Assembly (NCBI RefSeq): GCF_900142955.1
Contig: NZ_FRCP01000008.1
Location: 165,283 to 229,282 of the forward strand
DNA from: Anaerosporobacter mobilis DSM 15930
Lineage (GTDB): Bacteria; Bacillota; Clostridia; Lachnospirales; Lachnospiraceae
DNA length: 64,000 nucleotides
Direction: 5' to 3'
In this document: positions 17,779 to 26,161 of the stretch, in pieces
How positions within the stretch are numbered: position 1 is the first letter of the stretch
Layout of the letters: each line of letters opens with the position of its first letter
The notes under the pieces: generated by a model
The model's input: only the letters and a program-made list of their open reading frames with translations
Told to the model about the DNA's origin: nothing
Database searches by the model: none
Program-made: the position numbers and the translations under genes

Positions 17779-17807
17779 ATTATACCATTAAAAATTGTAA
17801 ATAGCAA
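17779..17807 (-). promoter_or_regulatory. rpmJ promoter
   Basis: On the minus strand TTGCTA (17802-17807), a 17-bp spacer and a perfect TATAAT (17779-17784) lie about 34 bp before the rpmJ ATG. This is a strong sigma-A promoter inside the ribosomal supercluster. Confidence 0.75.
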
Positions 17808-17999
17808 GCGTTATTTATATAAAATTAATGTTACTATTCAAAACCTTTATTTTGTCATTCATTTTATGTGATTTCACAAAAAAATCATCAAGTTTCTTCG
17901 GTTTTAATTGTATTTAACAATTTGTGTGCATCATTATCACTAGGAAAGATGCATACTTGAATAGTTGCAAATTAATTTATACCTCCATTACACCATTAA

Positions 18000-18218
18000 T
18001 TATTTATCTCTCCAGATAATTCTTCCTTTTGATAAATCATATGGTGATAATTCTAATGTTACCTTGTCTCCTGGTAAGATACGAATGAAGTTCATTCTTA
18101 ATTTACCACTAATATGAGCTAAAACTTTGTGTCCATTTTCTAACTCAACCTGGAACATTGCGTTTGGTAATTTTTCGATAACGATTCCTTCGATTTCAAC
18201 TACATCTGTTTTAGACAT
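18000..18218 (-). CDS. infA: Translation initiation factor IF-1
   Basis: A 72-residue S1-like OB-fold protein (MSKTDVVEIEGIVIEKLPNA) that binds the ribosomal A site during initiation. The length and the motifs HISGKLRMNFIRILPGD and PYDLSKGRIIWR match the family. It follows AGGAGG and lies 59 bp downstream of the KOW-protein gene. A 254-bp spacer with the rpmJ promoter follows. Confidence 0.97.
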   Translation of the reverse strand: MSKTDVVEIEGIVIEKLPNAMFQVELENGHKVLAHISGKLRMNFIRILPGDKVTLELSPYDLSKGRIIWRDK

Positions 18219-18277
18219 TTATAAACCTCCTAAATTCCTTGAAAGGGGATATCCTATCCCGTGGTTACTTTACTAAT

Positions 18278-18553
18278 CTATTGTTTCGAGAATATCTTTA
18301 TGGATCTCTTAATATCCTCATCCGTTACTTTTTTACCCGAGCACATACACTCTTTTAAAATCTCAGGTATATCATTAATGATTTGAATGTGCTTTATTTT
18401 TTTCTTTTTGGGATTTGTGATTTTCTTTCGAATACCATCCACTAGATATACATATTCATGATCAGTCTTAAGTATTACATATAAATTCCCTTTGTCATGT
18501 CCAGCTTTCGAATATGCAAGCATACCGTACTGGAAAGTTTCTAATTGATACAT
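18278..18553 (-). CDS. KOW-domain RNA-binding protein (L14e-like)
   Basis: A small 91-residue basic protein. The N-terminal half (GMLAYSKAGHDKGNLYVILK) is a KOW motif, as in ribosomal protein L14e-type RNA-binding proteins. A lysine cluster, ITNPKKKKIKH, follows. Genes of this kind sit between map and infA in many clostridia and are thought to bind rRNA, but the exact role is unknown. The start follows AGGAGAG and lies 10 bp after the map stop. Confidence 0.85.
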   Translation of the reverse strand: MYQLETFQYGMLAYSKAGHDKGNLYVILKTDHEYVYLVDGIRKKITNPKKKKIKHIQIINDIPEILKECMCSGKKVTDEDIKRSIKIFSKQ

Positions 18554-18563
18554 CTATACTCTC

Positions 18564-19319
18564 CTACTTTTTTGCAGATAGTAAAATTGGCTCACCATCT
18601 GTAATCAAAACCGTATTCTCGTAATGTGCTGACAAAGAACCATCTTCTGTAACAACTGTCCAATCATCATCAAGCCATTCCACATCATAACGTCCAATAT
18701 TTACCATAGGTTCTATTGCAAGCGTCATACCTGCCTGCAGTTTAATCCCTCTTCTTTTCTGTCGGAAGTTTGGGATTTCTGGGTCTTCATGCAATGCAGT
18801 ACCTATTCCATGTCCCACTAAGTCCCGTACAACTGAAAATCCAAAAGACTCTACATATTCCTGTATCGCAATTGAAATATCATTAAGGTGATAACCTTCT
18901 TTGGCGAATTTAATTCCTTCGAAAAAGCTTTGTCTCGTAACCTCAATTAATTTCTTTGCTTCATCACTAATATTACCAACTGCCCAGGTTCTTGCTGCAT
19001 CTGAATGATAGCCTTTATAAATCACACCTGCATCGAGACTAACAATATCTCCATCTTGTATATATCGGTTCTCTGAAGGTATTCCATGAACGACTTCATC
19101 ATTAACTGATACACAAATTGATGCCGGATACCCATTATAATTCAAGAAAGAAGGAATGCAATCAAACTTTCGAATAATCTCTTCTCCTTTTTTATCAATA
19201 TCCTTGGTTGTAATTCCTGGTTTAACAAAATGCTTCAATTCATCATGCACGATTGCAAGTATATTACCTGCTTCTTTCATTAACTCAATTTCTCTACCTG
19301 ATTTAATCGTAACAGACAT
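18564..19319 (-). CDS. map: Methionine aminopeptidase, type I
   Basis: A 251-residue metalloprotease that removes the N-terminal methionine from nascent proteins. The metal ligands of the pita-bread fold are visible: Asp in VSLDAGVIYKGYHSDAA, His in LVGHGIGTALHEDPEIPNF and Glu in AIEPM. Only two bases separate it from the adk stop, so translation is coupled. Confidence 0.97.
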   Translation of the reverse strand: MSVTIKSGREIELMKEAGNILAIVHDELKHFVKPGITTKDIDKKGEEIIRKFDCIPSFLNYNGYPASICVSVNDEVVHGIPSENRYIQDGDIVSLDAGVIYKGYHSDAARTWAVGNISDEAKKLIEVTRQSFFEGIKFAKEGYHLNDISIAIQEYVESFGFSVVRDLVGHGIGTALHEDPEIPNFRQKRRGIKLQAGMTLAIEPMVNIGRYDVEWLDDDWTVVTEDGSLSAHYENTVLITDGEPILLSAKK

Positions 19320-19321
19320 TT

Positions 19322-19966
19322 TTATTCACCTAGGGTCTTAACGATGGCAGCAAATACGTCAGCCATATCTACTGTTCCATCTACTTCTACAAGTACATTC
19401 TTATTTGTATAGTAGTCGATAAGTGGTTGTGTTTGATCATGATAAACATTAAGACGTTTTTCAACTGTTTCTGGTTTATCATCGTCACGTAAGATAAGTT
19501 CGTTTCCACATGTATCACAGATACCTTCTGTTTTAGGTGGAATATGAACTAAGTGATACGTTGCACCACAACCAACACAAGCTCTTCTACCTGACATTCT
19601 ACGAATGATATTCTCATCTGGTACTTCTACATTGATAGCGTAATCTATTGTTTCACCGATTGCAGCTAATGCAGCATCAAGTGCTTCTGCTTGAGGGATT
19701 GTTCTTGGAAATCCATCAAGAACATAACCGTTTACACAGTCATCTTGTTTTACGCGATCTACAACAAGATCTACTACTAATTCATCTGGGACTAATAATC
19801 CTTGATCCATGTAAGTCTTAGCCTTATTGCCAAGTTCAGTACCGTTCTTGATATTAGCACGGAAGATATCTCCCGTAGAAATGTGTGGAATTTTATATTT
19901 TTCTGCGATTTTTTTCGCTTGTGTTCCTTTGCCCGCTCCTGGAGCACCTAACATAATAATCTTCAT
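19322..19966 (-). CDS. adk: Adenylate kinase with zinc LID
   Basis: A 214-residue enzyme catalysing ATP + AMP = 2 ADP. P-loop GAPGAGKGTQ is at residues 7-16. The LID domain carries a four-cysteine zinc site (CVGCGATYH...CDTCG, about residues 127-153), typical of Gram-positive long-form enzymes. DGFPRTIPQAE and RRMSGRR are conserved substrate motifs. The start follows AGGGAGG. Confidence 0.97.
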   Translation of the reverse strand: MKIIMLGAPGAGKGTQAKKIAEKYKIPHISTGDIFRANIKNGTELGNKAKTYMDQGLLVPDELVVDLVVDRVKQDDCVNGYVLDGFPRTIPQAEALDAALAAIGETIDYAINVEVPDENIIRRMSGRRACVGCGATYHLVHIPPKTEGICDTCGNELILRDDDKPETVEKRLNVYHDQTQPLIDYYTNKNVLVEVDGTVDMADVFAAIVKTLGE

Positions 19967-20032
19967 AATTTTCCTCCCTTACATACTATTATTACCATCA
20001 TACTTTCTAATCAATCATTTGTACATCATTAT

Positions 20033-20072
20033 AGTAGTAAAAGCTGCAGGACGAATCACTACAGCTTACTAC
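20033..20072 (-). other. Hairpin in the secY-adk spacer
   Basis: AGTAGTAAAAGCTG and CAGCTTACTACT pair with a two-base bulge in the 114-bp gap between secY and adk. It may mark an mRNA processing or partial termination site; no T-run follows. Confidence 0.4.
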
Positions 20073-20080
20073 TTATCTTA

Positions 20081-21424
20081 TTAATCGTTTAGAAAACCTT
20101 TGTAGTGGCGAACAAGCATCTGTGATTCAATTTGTTTCATAGTTTCAAGAACTACACCAACAATAATGATCAAGGATGTTCCACTGAAAGATACATTAGC
20201 ATCAAATGCACCTGAGAAGAAAATTGGTACAACTGCAACAATTGTTAAACTAATTGCGCCGATGAAGATAATGTTATTAAGTACTTTTGTAAGGTAATCT
20301 GTAGTAGGTTTACCTGGACGAATACCAGGTATAAATCCACCTTGTTTCTTCATATTATTTGAAATCTCAATAGGATTAAAAGTAATTGAAGTATAGAAAT
20401 ATGCAAAGAAAATCAATAATGCAATATAAATTACTAAACCTAATGTATACTTAAACTCGCCAAAACTTGTAAAGTTACACCAAGCCTGTTGATTCATAAT
20501 TTTAAGTATTTTCTGACCTAAGCTTGCGCCTGCACCAGAAGCTGGATTAGTTCCAAACAAACTAGCAATAATAATTGGGAATTGTAATAATGAACCAGCA
20601 AAAATTACCGGAATAACACCAGCAGTATTTACTTTTAAAGGAATACTAGAAGTTTGTCCACCAACCATTTTTCTTCCTTGTACTTTTTTAGCATATTGAA
20701 CAGGGATTTTTCTTTCACCATCTTGTAAAAAGATAATGAATACTACCATTGCTACAATAACAGCTAAAATAATTGCTGCTGCAAGTATCGAATTAACTAC
20801 ATTTCCTGAACTATCGACATCAACAAACTTTTTGTAAAGTGTGCTCATATCACTTGGTATTCTTGAAATAATATTAATTAATAAGATAATTGAAATACCA
20901 TTTCCTACACCTTTTTCTGTAATTCTTTCTCCTAACCACATTAGGAAAGCCGAACCTGCTGTTAATGATACTGCTACCATAACAACACCAGTAAATGTAA
21001 GTCCACCGTCTAAATAGCCTGAGTTACCAAATCCAATTGCCATAGCAACACTTTCGATAACAGCTAAAGCAACTGTTACATAACGTGTATACTCTGCAAT
21101 CTTCTTTCTTCCATCTTCCCCGTCTTTTTGCATTTCTTCCAACTTTGGTATTGCAATAGTTAAAAGCTGCATAATGATTGATGAAGTAATGTATGGTGTA
21201 ATATTTAATGCAAAGATTGACATGGTGGTAAAAGAACCACCAGTCAATGCATCAAAGAACCCCAAATTAGTCTGCTGACTAAAGAACTGCTTAATCGCAT
21301 CTCCATTTACCCCTGGGATAGGAAGTTGACAACCGATTCGAACAATAACGAGTGCTATAAAAGTATAAATTAATTTTTTTCTTATATCTTTAATTTTCCA
21401 CGCATTTCGGATTGTCTGCAACAT
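20081..21424 (-). CDS. secY: Protein translocase subunit SecY
   Basis: A 447-residue channel subunit of the Sec translocon in the cytoplasmic membrane, with about ten hydrophobic segments. Family signatures are RIGCQLPIPGVN near the N-terminus, PYITSSIIMQLL and the C-terminal FIPGIRPGKPTTDYL region. It starts two bases after the rplO stop with GAGGTG upstream, in the canonical spc-operon position. Confidence 0.97.
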   Translation of the reverse strand: MLQTIRNAWKIKDIRKKLIYTFIALVIVRIGCQLPIPGVNGDAIKQFFSQQTNLGFFDALTGGSFTTMSIFALNITPYITSSIIMQLLTIAIPKLEEMQKDGEDGRKKIAEYTRYVTVALAVIESVAMAIGFGNSGYLDGGLTFTGVVMVAVSLTAGSAFLMWLGERITEKGVGNGISIILLINIISRIPSDMSTLYKKFVDVDSSGNVVNSILAAAIILAVIVAMVVFIIFLQDGERKIPVQYAKKVQGRKMVGGQTSSIPLKVNTAGVIPVIFAGSLLQFPIIIASLFGTNPASGAGASLGQKILKIMNQQAWCNFTSFGEFKYTLGLVIYIALLIFFAYFYTSITFNPIEISNNMKKQGGFIPGIRPGKPTTDYLTKVLNNIIFIGAISLTIVAVVPIFFSGAFDANVSFSGTSLIIIVGVVLETMKQIESQMLVRHYKGFLND

Positions 21425-21426
21425 CC

Positions 21427-21867
21427 TTAAATCACCTCAGCATTTCCACCAAGAGCTTGAATTTTCTCAACAGCGCTTGCGCTATAAGCATTCACTTTAA
21501 CATCAAGCTTCTTAGTAAGTTCTCCGTTTCCTAGAATCTTAACGCCATCTCTTGGATTCTTAACGATTCCAGTTTCGATTAGAGCTTCAACTGTAACAAC
21601 AGCGCCGTCTTCAAATCTGTTAAGAGTATCAATATTAATACCAACGATTTCTTTAGAGTTTCTACAAGTGAAACCTCTCTTAGGTAAACGTCTGTATAAA
21701 GGCATTTGTCCACCTTCAAAACCTGGTCTTGGAGCTCCAGAACGAGCTTTTTGTCCTTTATGACCTTTACCTGCTGTTTTACCGTTACCTGAACCGTGTC
21801 CACGTCCTCTTCTAAAGTTATCACTGTGTTTTGCACCGTCAGCTGGTCTTAATTCTGATAAATTCAT
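21427..21867 (-). CDS. rplO: 50S ribosomal protein L15 (uL15)
   Basis: A 146-residue large-subunit protein. The N-terminal MNLSELRPADGAKH, the glycine/arginine-rich GRGHGSGNGKTAGKGHKGQ and GFEGGQMPLYRRLPKRGF are diagnostic. The start follows AGGAGGTG. Confidence 0.97.
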   Translation of the reverse strand: MNLSELRPADGAKHSDNFRRGRGHGSGNGKTAGKGHKGQKARSGAPRPGFEGGQMPLYRRLPKRGFTCRNSKEIVGINIDTLNRFEDGAVVTVEALIETGIVKNPRDGVKILGNGELTKKLDVKVNAYSASAVEKIQALGGNAEVI

Positions 21868-21893
21868 GTGTACACCTCCTTACTAATTCGTGA

Positions 21894-22076
21894 TTATATT
21901 TCTTCAACCTTTACTAAATGTCTAACTTGATTGATCATTCCTCTTACTGCAGCGTTATCTGGCATTTCAACAGTCTTATTTAATTTTTTAAGACCTAATG
22001 CTTCAACAGTTGCTTTGTGTTTTGGAATGGCACCAATTGTAGATTTAACTAAAGTTATTTTTAATTTTTCAGCCAT
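21894..22076 (-). CDS. rpmD: 50S ribosomal protein L30 (uL30)
   Basis: A compact 60-residue L30 (LKITLVKSTIGAIPKHKATVEALGLKKLNKTVE) ending with the RGMINQVRHLVKVEE motif. GGAGG precedes the ATG. Standard spc-operon position between rpsE and rplO. Confidence 0.96.
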   Translation of the reverse strand: MAEKLKITLVKSTIGAIPKHKATVEALGLKKLNKTVEMPDNAAVRGMINQVRHLVKVEEI

Positions 22077-22091
22077 GTCATTAACCTCCTA

Positions 22092-22601
22092 CTAACCTAG
22101 TAGCTCTTCAACTGAAACACCGCGAAGTTTAGCTACTTCTTCAGGAGTTTTAAGTTGGTTTAATCCTTCGATTGTAGCAAGTACTACGTTTTGCTTATTA
22201 TTTGATCCTAATGATTTTGTACGGATATTCTTAAGGCCTGCAAGTTCGATAACGGCACGAACTGGTCCACCTGCAATAACACCTGTACCTTCCGGAGCTT
22301 TCTTAAGTAATACAGAAGCGCTTCCGAATTTACCAAGGAAGTCATGTGGAATACTTCCATTCTCATCCATAGGTAATGAGATTAATTTTTTAGTTGCATC
22401 TTCTTTTCCTTTACGAATTGCTTCAGGAATTTCAGCTGCTTTACCTAAACCAACACCAACGTGTCCGTTCTTGTCACCAACAACTACTAATGCAGTAAAT
22501 CTGAAGTTACGTCCACCTTTTACTACTTTAGTAACACGTTTGATTGATACTACTTTATCTTCTAATTCCATCTGACTAGCATCAATGATTGTACGTTTCA
22601 T
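22092..22601 (-). CDS. rpsE: 30S ribosomal protein S5 (uS5)
   Basis: A 169-residue protein important for decoding fidelity. It has the N-terminal double-stranded RNA-binding domain (EDKVVSIKRVTKVVKGGRNF) and the C-terminal part with GTGVIAGGPVRAVIELAG. The start follows AGGAGA and lies 17 bp after the rplR stop. Confidence 0.97.
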   Translation of the reverse strand: MKRTIIDASQMELEDKVVSIKRVTKVVKGGRNFRFTALVVVGDKNGHVGVGLGKAAEIPEAIRKGKEDATKKLISLPMDENGSIPHDFLGKFGSASVLLKKAPEGTGVIAGGPVRAVIELAGLKNIRTKSLGSNNKQNVVLATIEGLNQLKTPEEVAKLRGVSVEELLG

Positions 22602-22618
22602 CTATTCTCCTCCTTACC

Positions 22619-22987
22619 CTAGAATTCTAGACCAGCTTCTCTTGCTGCATCTGCTAAAGCTTTTACTTTACCTTGATATATGAATCCGCCTCTATCGAAG
22701 ACTACTGTAGTAATACCTTTTTCTAATGCTTTTTTCGCAATAACAGTTCCTAAATATGCTGCTGCTGCTACGTCATTTGTCTTATCAAGCTCAGCCTTAA
22801 CTTCTTTTTGTAAAGTCGAAGCTGATACTAAAGTATTACCAACTGTATCATCAATAATTTGAGCGTACATATGATTATTACTTCTAAACACAGCTAAACG
22901 TGGTCTCTGAGTAGTGCCAGAGAAACGATTACGTAATTTTCTATGTTTTTTAACACGAACTTTACTTCTTGATTCTTTACTAACCAT
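22619..22987 (-). CDS. rplR: 50S ribosomal protein L18 (uL18)
   Basis: A 122-residue 5S rRNA-binding protein. RKLRNRFSGTTQRPRLAVFRSNNHMYAQ is partly the family signature, with FDRGGFIYQGKVKALADAARE at the C-terminus. AAAGGAG precedes the ATG. Confidence 0.97.
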   Translation of the reverse strand: MVSKESRSKVRVKKHRKLRNRFSGTTQRPRLAVFRSNNHMYAQIIDDTVGNTLVSASTLQKEVKAELDKTNDVAAAAYLGTVIAKKALEKGITTVVFDRGGFIYQGKVKALADAAREAGLEF

Positions 22988-23006
22988 TGTTTTTACACTC
23001 CTTTAA

Positions 23007-23549
23007 TTATTTTTTACCAGTCTTACCAACTTTACGTCTAATAACTTCATCAGCATATTTAATACCTTTACCTTTGTAAGGTTCTGGTTGTCTCTTTTCT
23101 CTGATATTAGCAGCGTATTGGCCAACTTTTTCTTTATCTATACCTTTAACAATAACCTTATTTTGTCCTTCAAGAATTACTTCGATGCCTTCTGGATCTT
23201 CCATAACTACAGGATGAGAATATCCTAAAGATAATGTTAATGTTTTTCCTTGTTTTGCAGCTCTATAACCAACACCGTTGATTTCAAGAACTTTTTCATA
23301 GCCAGCTGTTACACCAACTACCATGTTTGAAATTAATGTTCTAGTAAGACCATGTAAAGATTTCATTTTCTTTAAGTCGCTTGGTCTTGTTACAACAATT
23401 TCTTCGCCTTCAACTTTAATGTCCATTTCTGCTGGTAAAACTCTTTCAAGAGTTCCCTTTGGACCGTTAACAGTCACTTTGTTATTTTCTGCTACCGTTA
23501 CAGTAACGCCTGCAGGGATAGCGATAGGCATTCTTCCTATACGTGACAT
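23007..23549 (-). CDS. rplF: 50S ribosomal protein L6 (uL6)
   Basis: A 180-residue protein with two L6 repeats (MSRIGRMPIAIPAGV...; C-terminal PEPYKGKGIKYADEVIRRK), located near the factor-binding region of the large subunit. AGGAGGTG precedes the ATG. The 212-bp spacer before it is unusually long for this operon and contains a perfect hairpin. Confidence 0.97.
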   Translation of the reverse strand: MSRIGRMPIAIPAGVTVTVAENNKVTVNGPKGTLERVLPAEMDIKVEGEEIVVTRPSDLKKMKSLHGLTRTLISNMVVGVTAGYEKVLEINGVGYRAAKQGKTLTLSLGYSHPVVMEDPEGIEVILEGQNKVIVKGIDKEKVGQYAANIREKRQPEPYKGKGIKYADEVIRRKVGKTGKK

Positions 23550-23710
23550 GTTGCACCTCCTATAATATTACGACGCATGCTTTGTATCCGTTACAGTTAC
23601 CATGAAGCAAGCGCGTACATGTTTTAAGTTATCAGTAACTTACGTTACATTCTTATCTTCTAGTCCTTTTTAGTAAAGCTTATTAAATAAGTCTACTTCT
23701 AGGAATGAAG

Positions 23711-23737
23711 TACATGAGAATCGAAGATTCTCATGTA
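23711..23737 (-). other. Perfect 12-bp hairpin in the rpsH-rplF spacer
   Basis: TACATGAGAATC (23711-23722) and GATTCTCATGTA (23726-23737) pair perfectly around a three-base loop, 25 bp after the rpsH stop. A second small hairpin (TACTTC/GAAGTA) lies beside it. No T-run follows on the minus strand, so an mRNA processing or stability element is likelier than a terminator. Confidence 0.6.
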
Positions 23738-23761
23738 TAACAGCTACATTCTAGTCGTTTA

Positions 23762-24163
23762 TTACCAAACGAATGCTAAAACTTCTCCACCTACATTAAA
23801 AGCTCTTGCTTCTTTATCAGTGATAACACCTTTGCTTGTAGAGATGATAGCTGTTCCTAAACCACCAAGAACCTTTGGTAAGTTTTCTTTGGTTGCGTAT
23901 ACACGAAGACCTGGTTTAGAAATTCTTTTAAGACCTGTGATGATCTTAACATTCTTATCTTTACCATATTTTAATGTAATATGGATATTGTTAAATCCGT
24001 CTACTTCTTCAATTTCAAAACTTTTGATGTATCCCTCTTTTAAAAGGATTTCAGCGATAGCTACTTTCATTTTAGAAGCAGGTACATCTACAGTATCATG
24101 TTTAGCAGTATTCGCATTACGAATTCTTGTAAGCATATCTGCGATTGGATCATTCATTGTCAT
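23762..24163 (-). CDS. rpsH: 30S ribosomal protein S8 (uS8)
   Basis: A 133-residue 16S rRNA-binding protein (MTMNDPIADMLTRIRNANTA), ending with ARAFNVGGEVLAFVW. S8 is the translational repressor of the spc operon in E. coli. Whether the structured spacer that follows has a similar role here is not shown by the sequence. Confidence 0.97.
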   Translation of the reverse strand: MTMNDPIADMLTRIRNANTAKHDTVDVPASKMKVAIAEILLKEGYIKSFEIEEVDGFNNIHITLKYGKDKNVKIITGLKRISKPGLRVYATKENLPKVLGGLGTAIISTSKGVITDKEARAFNVGGEVLAFVW

Positions 24164-24187
24164 TTAATTTTGCCTCCTTCCTTAATT

Positions 24188-24373
24188 CTACCAGCTTGCC
24201 TTTTTAACACCTGGAATTTGTCCTTTATATGCTAATTCACGGAAACAAATTCTGCAGATTCCGTATTTTCTTAAATAAGCATGTGGACGACCACAAATTC
24301 TACAACGGTTGTATTCTCTTGTAGAGAATTTCTGTGGACGTTGTTGTTTTACCTTCATTGACGTCTTAGCCAT
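24188..24373 (-). CDS. rpsZ: 30S ribosomal protein S14 type Z (uS14), zinc-binding
   Basis: A short 61-residue S14 with two CxxC pairs (CRICGRPHAYLRKYGICRICF), the zinc-binding form. It lies between rplE and rpsH as usual in Firmicutes. GGAGGG precedes the ATG. Confidence 0.97.
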   Translation of the reverse strand: MAKTSMKVKQQRPQKFSTREYNRCRICGRPHAYLRKYGICRICFRELAYKGQIPGVKKASW

Positions 24374-24390
24374 GAATTTTTCCCTCCTAA

Positions 24391-24930
24391 CTATTTTTTG
24401 AATGGCATACCGAATAATGATAATAAATAACGAGCTTCCTCATCAGTTTTAGCTGTTGTTACAAATATGATATCCATACCTCTAACTTTATCAACCTTAT
24501 CATATTCAATTTCAGGGAAAATTAATTGTTCTTTAATACCAAGTGCATAATTTCCTCTACCATCAAATGCATTAGGATTAACACCTCTAAAGTCACGTAC
24601 ACGAGGTAATGCTAAATTAATTAGACGATCAGCGAAATCATACATTCTTTCGCCACGAAGAGTTACTTTACATCCGATAGGCATACCTTCTCTGATTTTG
24701 AAGTTCGCTACAGAGTTTTTCGCTCTTGTTAATACAACTTTTTGACCAGCGATAATTTCAAGATCTTTAACAGCTGTATCTAATACTTTTGCGTTGTCTT
24801 TTGCTTCACCAACGCCCATGTTAATTACTATTTTATTAAGTTTAGGTACTTCCATAACGTTCTTGTATCCGAACTTTTTGATCATACCTTCAACGATTTC
24901 GTTTTTATAAGTTTCTTTTAATCTACTCAA
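24391..24930 (-). CDS. rplE: 50S ribosomal protein L5 (uL5)
   Basis: A 179-residue 5S rRNA-binding protein contacting S13 across the subunit interface. Motifs include LNKIVINMGVGEAKDN, LTRAKNSVANFKIREGMPIG and RDFRGVNPNAFDGRGNYALGI (family signatures). The start codon is TTG at 24928-24930, nine bases after GAGGAGG; no ATG is available nearby. Confidence 0.96.
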   Translation of the reverse strand: MSRLKETYKNEIVEGMIKKFGYKNVMEVPKLNKIVINMGVGEAKDNAKVLDTAVKDLEIIAGQKVVLTRAKNSVANFKIREGMPIGCKVTLRGERMYDFADRLINLALPRVRDFRGVNPNAFDGRGNYALGIKEQLIFPEIEYDKVDKVRGMDIIFVTTAKTDEEARYLLSLFGMPFKK

Positions 24931-24952
24931 CTTATGAGACCTCCTCTCTTAA

Positions 24953-25270
24953 TTAGTCGATAACTTCGCCAGTTGACTTAGCGAAACGTACTTTTGTAGG
25001 GCCTTTTTTACCATCAACAGTTTTAAAACCGATTCTAGTAGTCTTTCCTTTTACAACGTACATAACGTTTGATGCATCAATTGGTGCTTCTTGGTGTATA
25101 ATTCCACCGTTTGGATTAGATTGACTTGGCTTAGCATGTTTAGTTACAGTGTTTACGCCTTCAACTAATACCTTTCCGTCTTTAACAGAAACAACTTTGC
25201 CTTCTTTGCCTTTATCTTTACCAGCGATTACTTTAACAGTATCACCTTTTTTGATTTTTGTTGTTGACAC
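24953..25270 (-). CDS. rplX: 50S ribosomal protein L24 (uL24)
   Basis: A 105-residue KOW-domain assembly initiator of the large subunit (STTKIKKGDTVKVIAGKDKGKEGKV). I place the start at GTG 25268-25270, seven bases after AAGGAGGT; the longer frame begins at a GTG that overlaps that ribosome-binding site. The C-terminus GKKGPTKVRFAKSTGEVID is typical. Confidence 0.95.
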   Translation of the reverse strand: MSTTKIKKGDTVKVIAGKDKGKEGKVVSVKDGKVLVEGVNTVTKHAKPSQSNPNGGIIHQEAPIDASNVMYVVKGKTTRIGFKTVDGKKGPTKVRFAKSTGEVID

Positions 25271-25283
25271 AGCCGACACCTCC

Positions 25284-25652
25284 TTATAATACTTCTGGTG
25301 CTAATGAAACGATTTTCATGAATTGTTTTTCTCTTAATTCTCTTGCTACTGGTCCAAAGATACGAGTTCCTCTTGGGTTCTTGTCATCTTTGATTACTAC
25401 TGCAGCATTTTCATCAAATCTAATATATGATCCGTCTTTACGACGAGTTTCTTTTACAGTACGAACAACTACAGCTTTAACAACGTCGCCTTTTTTAACA
25501 ACTCCACCTGGTGTTGCATCTTTAACCGAAGCAACGATGACATCTCCAATAGCTGCGTATCTTCTTGTAGATCCGCCTAATACTCTGATACAAAGTAATT
25601 CTTTAGCACCAGTGTTATCAGCAACTTTAAGTCTTGATTCTTGTTGTATCAT
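25284..25652 (-). CDS. rplN: 50S ribosomal protein L14 (uL14)
   Basis: A 122-residue protein (MIQQESRLKVADNTGAKELLCIRVLGG) at the subunit interface. The C-terminus FGPVARELREKQFMKIVSLAPEVL is conserved. AAGGAG precedes the ATG. Confidence 0.97.
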   Translation of the reverse strand: MIQQESRLKVADNTGAKELLCIRVLGGSTRRYAAIGDVIVASVKDATPGGVVKKGDVVKAVVVRTVKETRRKDGSYIRFDENAAVVIKDDKNPRGTRIFGPVARELREKQFMKIVSLAPEVL

Positions 25653-25675
25653 GCTATTAATACTCCTTTCAGAAA

Positions 25676-25930
25676 TTATTTTGCTCTTTCAATAATTTCT
25701 ACAAGTCTCCATCTCTTATCCTTAGATAAAGGTCTTGTTTCCATTACTTTAACTCTATCTCCAATATTACAATCATTATTTTCATCATGAGCTTTTAATT
25801 TATAAGTTCTCTTCATGATTTTGTTGTATAATGGGTGTTTAACGTGATCCACTACAGCAACAGTGATTGTCTTATCCATTTTATCACTTACTACTTTACC
25901 TACACGAGTCTTTCTAAGTTTTCTTTCCAC
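25676..25930 (-). CDS. rpsQ: 30S ribosomal protein S17 (uS17)
   Basis: An 84-residue OB-fold rRNA-binding protein (RKTRVGKVVSDKMDKTITVAV, family signature RVKVMETRPLSKDKRWRLVEI). The start codon is GTG, seven bases after AAAGGAGG. Confidence 0.96.
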   Translation of the reverse strand: MERKLRKTRVGKVVSDKMDKTITVAVVDHVKHPLYNKIMKRTYKLKAHDENNDCNIGDRVKVMETRPLSKDKRWRLVEIIERAK

Positions 25931-25951
25931 AACAATTCCTCCTTTCTAGGA

Positions 25952-26161
25952 TTATTCAGCAGCTTTAACTTGCTTTGAAAGTACAGTTTGAATTCTAGCG
26001 ATGTTCTTTCTAACTTCTTTAATTCTGCTTGTATTATCTAATTGATTTGTTGCGTTTTGGAATCTTAAATTAAAAAGTTCCTTTTTAGCAGCTACTAATT
26101 CTTCTGATAATTCAGCTACTGACTTTGTATTTAAATCTTGAACATAATTCTTAGTTTTCAC
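25952..26161 (-). CDS. rpmC: 50S ribosomal protein L29 (uL29)
   Basis: A 69-residue two-helix protein (NTKSVAELSEELVAAKKELFNLRFQ) near the exit tunnel. The start is placed at GTG 26159-26161, eight bases after AGGAGG; an upstream in-frame GTG overlaps that site. The start lies within the last codons of rplP (11-bp overlap), so translation is probably coupled. Confidence 0.95.
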   Translation of the reverse strand: MKTKNYVQDLNTKSVAELSEELVAAKKELFNLRFQNATNQLDNTSRIKEVRKNIARIQTVLSKQVKAAE

